From Toxorhynchites rutilus septentrionalis (lineage: Eukaryota; Arthropoda; Insecta; Diptera; Culicidae): 64,000 nucleotides of DNA. A program made the position numbers and the translations under genes. The first letter of the stretch is position 1. The number at the start of each line of letters is the position of its first letter. The stretch is from contig NC_073746.1 in the NCBI RefSeq assembly GCF_029784135.1, forward strand, positions 185,757,983 through 185,821,982. Direction: 5' to 3'. The notes beneath the pieces are model-generated. The model had not been told where the DNA came from, did not search any database, and saw only the letters and a list, made by a program, of their open reading frames with translations. Positions 60,619 to 64,000 of the stretch are shown piece after piece.

Positions 60619-61717
60619 AGCCGGGTTCAGACGGTGCGAGCAAGCATACGAGTCGGTCTAGTCAGTTACTGCAGTGCAGCTACTCACACCGTGTGAACAC
60701 ATCATGCCAGTTATTGTCATGTGTGATCCGGCGTGCGAGCTACTTCAAAGTTTTTTGAATTTACTCGCACTCGCATGCTTCAAAACGTCAAAAACAGAAT
60801 TTAGCGTTCGAATCAGGGATGCCAAATGTAAAGAAATGTCTCTATTTTTAAGATATTTGAAAATATGCGAAGATATTTATAGACTTGAAAATTATTGGAA
60901 AAACAAATAAAACCCTCATAGTTTCTTAACGAAATCATTGTTATTCTGTTTTGCACGCTGGCGGGGCACGCTTTCTTTTTGAGATAGTTTTCTGGAGAAT
61001 GTCTAATATAGAATCATTATCAGGCACAATTTTCATTCAAAATTCACTCACAACTTGCGAAAAAAAGTAAGGTTCTAAGAAACAGAATACATATTCGATT
61101 TAAAAAAGTACATTTTCATTCATTATTTTAATTTTTGACGCGTGTGAATAAAATTTTAAAAAGTCTTCTAGACTATCATTTAAAGCATCACATACTTCCG
61201 GAATTATCTTAGCTATGGATGCTTTCGAGATTCTAAAAAATATCGACAACAATCTGAACAATATTCCAGAAGAAAGGCATATCAATGTCATTTATATTAT
61301 CACTCTTGCAGGTACAGCATCCTTCATGAGTGTATCTTGGCGTTGTATTTGTGGAGCAATTAAATTCAACAGTTTTTCCACTTGTTCAGGTGTTATTCTC
61401 AACACTGCTCTGTAATCTCTATAAAATTGTGTAATGATACATTCAACTGAAAACCTAAGATGAAAACTACCAATAAAGAAGTCGATTTCGGACCAATCAT
61501 TTGACAAATTCGGACCTGATTGCTGTTTCTGACTATTTGATGGACATTTGAAAAATCGCCTGGCATCCCAGGTAAACCCGTGCCGTAGTATCTAGTTTCT
61601 CGCCAGCAGCTCACACTATGTGAACGGACAAGGCGAGTCAACCAATTGTCAAGCGAGTCCACCGGGTCAGTAGCTGCTCATTGTCAAGTCAGCTACTAGC
61701 AACGTATAAATGGGCCT
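60619..61717 (-). mobile_element. PIF/Harbinger deletion derivative, unit A
   Basis: It ends AGCCGGGTTCAG on the left and ...AAATGGGCCT on the right, flanked by TAA (60616-60618 and 61718-61720). The minus strand encodes the N-terminal part of a HARBI1-like transposase: DYRAVLRITPEQVEKLLNLI, then after a stop LSSGILFRLLSIFFRIS, KASIAKIIPEVCDALNDSL. The DDE part is missing. It reads as the reverse complement of unit C without visible differences in the parts compared. Confidence 0.8.
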
Positions 61718-61719
61718 TA

Positions 61720-62846
61720 AGGCCCATTTATACGTTGCTAGTAGCTGACTTGACAGTGAGTAGCTACTGGGCCAGTGAACTCGCTTGATAATTAGTTGAC
61801 TCGCCTTGTCCGTTCACACAGTGTGAGCTGCTGACAAGAAACTAGATACTACAGCGTTGGCTTACTAGGGATGCCAGATGATTGATCCGAAATCGACTTC
61901 TCGATTGGCAGTTTTCGTCTCAGGTTTTCAGTTGAATTTATCATTACACAATTTTATCGCGAAATACATGCTGACCGTGTATAAAAATACTTTGTGCTGA
62001 ATTTTTTCGAACTGAAGGTACTATCCGAAAAAGGAGAAAGGCAATAGGATTTGGGCCAGGAATTGGATGCAAGAAAAAAGAGCAAATCATATAATATTGA
62101 AGGAACTCTACGATGATGATCCTCTAGAGTACAGAGCAGTGTTGAGAAAAACACCTGAATAAGGAACAAGGATTTCATTGGTCCAAAAATACAACGCCCA
62201 GATACACTTATGAGGGATACTATACCGGCAAGAGTGAAATTAAAAAACTACATTTATGTGCCTTTCTTCTGGAGTATCGTTCAGTTTGTTGTCGATATTT
62301 TCTAGAATCTCGAATGCATCCATAGTTCAGATAATTCCGGAAGTATGTGATGCTATAAATGGCGATCTAAAAGACTTTTTTATTTTTTTTTGTTTCGCCT
62401 TGCCAGCAGCTTCGTGTACCAATTTGTGAAATGATTATGATAGTAGATTTGCAGGTGGAATAAATACGCGTCAAAAATTAAAATAATGAACGAAAATGGA
62501 CTTTTTTAAATCGCATATGTATTCTGTTTCTTAGAACAATACTTTTTTGCAAGTTGAGAGGGAATTTTGAATGAAAATTGTGCCTGATAATGATTCTATA
62601 TTAGAGATTCTCAAAAAAACTATCTCAAAAAGTAAGCGTGCCCCACCAGCGTGCAAAACAAAATAACAACGATTTCGTTTAGAAATAATGAGGGTTTTAT
62701 TTGTTTTCCCAATAATTTTTCAAGTCTATAAATATGTTCGCATATTTTCAAATATCTCAAAATAGACGCATTTCTTTGCGTTTGGCATCCCTGATTCGAA
62801 CGCTAAATTCTATTTTTGACGTTTCGATGGATGCGAGTGCGAGTAA
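61720..62846 (+). mobile_element. PIF/Harbinger relative, unit B (interrupted by C)
   Basis: Starts AGGCCCATTTATACGTTGC and follows the same order as C, with many substitutions and indels. It stops at GATGCGAGTGCGAG where C is inserted. Its continuation (TTCAAAAAACTTTGGAGTAG) resumes at 63949 and runs past the window end. An older copy. Confidence 0.75.
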
Positions 62847-63945
62847 AGGCCCATTTATACGTTGCTAGTAGCTGACTTGACAATGAGCAGCTACTGACCC
62901 GGTGGACTCGCTTGACAATTGGTTGACTCGCCTTGTCCGTTCACATAGTGTGAGCTGCTGGCGAGAAACTAGATACTACGGCACGGGTTTACCTGGGATG
63001 CCAGGCGATTTTTCAAATGTCCATCAAATAGTCAGAAACAGCAATCAGGTCCGAATTTGTCAAATGATTGGTCCGAAATCGACTTCTTTATTGGTAGTTT
63101 TCATCTTAGGTTTTCAGTTGAATGTATCATTACACAATTTTATAGAGATTACAGAGCAGTGTTGAGAATAACACCTGAACAAGTGGAAAAACTGTTGAAT
63201 TTAATTGCTCCACAAATACAACGCCAAGATACACTCATGAAGGATGCTGTACCTGCAAGAGTGATAATATAAATGACATTGATATGCCTTTCTTCTGGAA
63301 TATTGTTCAGATTGTTGTCGATATTTTTTAGAATCTCGAAAGCATCCATAGCTAAGATAATTCCGGAAGTATGTGATGCTTTAAATGATAGTCTAGAAGA
63401 CTTTTTAAAATTTTATTCACACGCGTCAAAAATTAAAATAATGAATGAAAATGTACTTTTTTAAATCGAATATGTATTCTGTTTCTTAGAACCTTACTTT
63501 TTTTCGCAAGTTGTGAGTGAATTTTGAATGAAAATTGTGCCTGATAATGATTCTATATTAGACATTCTCCAGAAAACTATCTCAAAAAGAAAGCGTGCCC
63601 CGCCAGCGTGCAAAACAGAATAACAATGATTTCGTTAAGAAACTATGAGGGTTTTATTTGTTTTTCCAATAATTTTCAAGTCTATAAATATCTTCGCATA
63701 TTTTCAAATATCTTAAAAATAGAGACATTTCTTTACATTTGGCATCCCTGATTCGAACGCTAAATTCTGTTTTTGACGTTTTGAAGCATGCGAGTGCGAG
63801 TAAATTCAAAAAACTTTGAAGTAGCTCGCACGCCGGATCACACATGACAATAACTGGCATGATGTGTTCACACGGTGTGAGTAGCTGCACTGCAGTAACT
63901 GACTAGACCGACTCGTATGCTTGCTCGCACCGTCTGAACCCGGCT
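62847..63945 (+). mobile_element. PIF/Harbinger deletion derivative, unit C
   Basis: Inserted into unit B with a TAA duplication (62844-62846 and 63946-63948). The plus strand encodes the same truncated HARBI1-like frames as A. Coordinates mirror A exactly about one centre (each pair sums to 124564), with no indel between them. Confidence 0.82.
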
Positions 63946-64000
63946 TAAATTCAAAAAACTTTGGAGTAGCTCGCACGCCGGATTACACATGACATTAACT

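Overview
This window looks like a TE-rich piece of a mosquito genome, most likely a culicine such as Aedes. The evidence is insect-type split genes with 50-65 bp introns, two tRNA-derived SINEs of the Feilai type, Tc1/mariner transposases with DD37E and DD41D spacing like those described from mosquitoes, and a density of nested transposable elements (TEs) typical of Aedes-size genomes. The species assignment is inference; no database search was possible.

Only two cellular genes are clear. Mcm6 (33721-36333, + strand, four exons, about 809 aa) encodes a subunit of the MCM2-7 replicative helicase. PCNA (46680-45839, - strand, two exons, 260 aa) encodes the sliding clamp. They face each other across about 9.5 kb of repeats. 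Both act at the replication fork, and an E2F-type box lies just upstream of Mcm6.

Layout. 1-3247: 3' half of a Ty3/gypsy element (integrase plus LTR) inserted into an I-superfamily non-LTR retrotransposon, which resumes at 3248-4975. 4.9-10 kb: hAT and Tc1/mariner remains, including a DD37E element carrying an 8-bp-TSD MITE and a second non-LTR family. 11.8-14.2 kb: an AT-rich TIR element with a palindromic core. 16.4-23.4 kb: non-LTR fragments, a foldback element, a DD41D transposon, and a non-LTR copy split by a TIR element that itself holds a piggyBac-like MITE and a deleted mariner. 26.25-32.63 kb: a composite repeat with a 198-bp tandem array; a short version recurs at 52.96-54.98 kb inside a TTA-flanked, Harbinger-like TIR element. 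33.5-36.4 kb: Mcm6. 38-40 kb: LINE debris, a decayed repetitive coding sequence and a SINE. 40.7-44.06 kb: a complete but non-autonomous Ty3/gypsy element with a gag-protease-partial-RT ORF, matching 5-bp TSDs and a hAT MITE in its 5' LTR. 44.5-49.1 kb: PCNA and several MITEs. 55.2-59.1 kb: a Tc1 foldback and a short satellite split by the best-preserved I-type copy. 60.6-64 kb: three PIF/Harbinger-derived units, two of them apparently identical in inverted orientation.

Most reading frames in the window are TE debris or antisense shadows. Functional statements rest on motifs read by eye.
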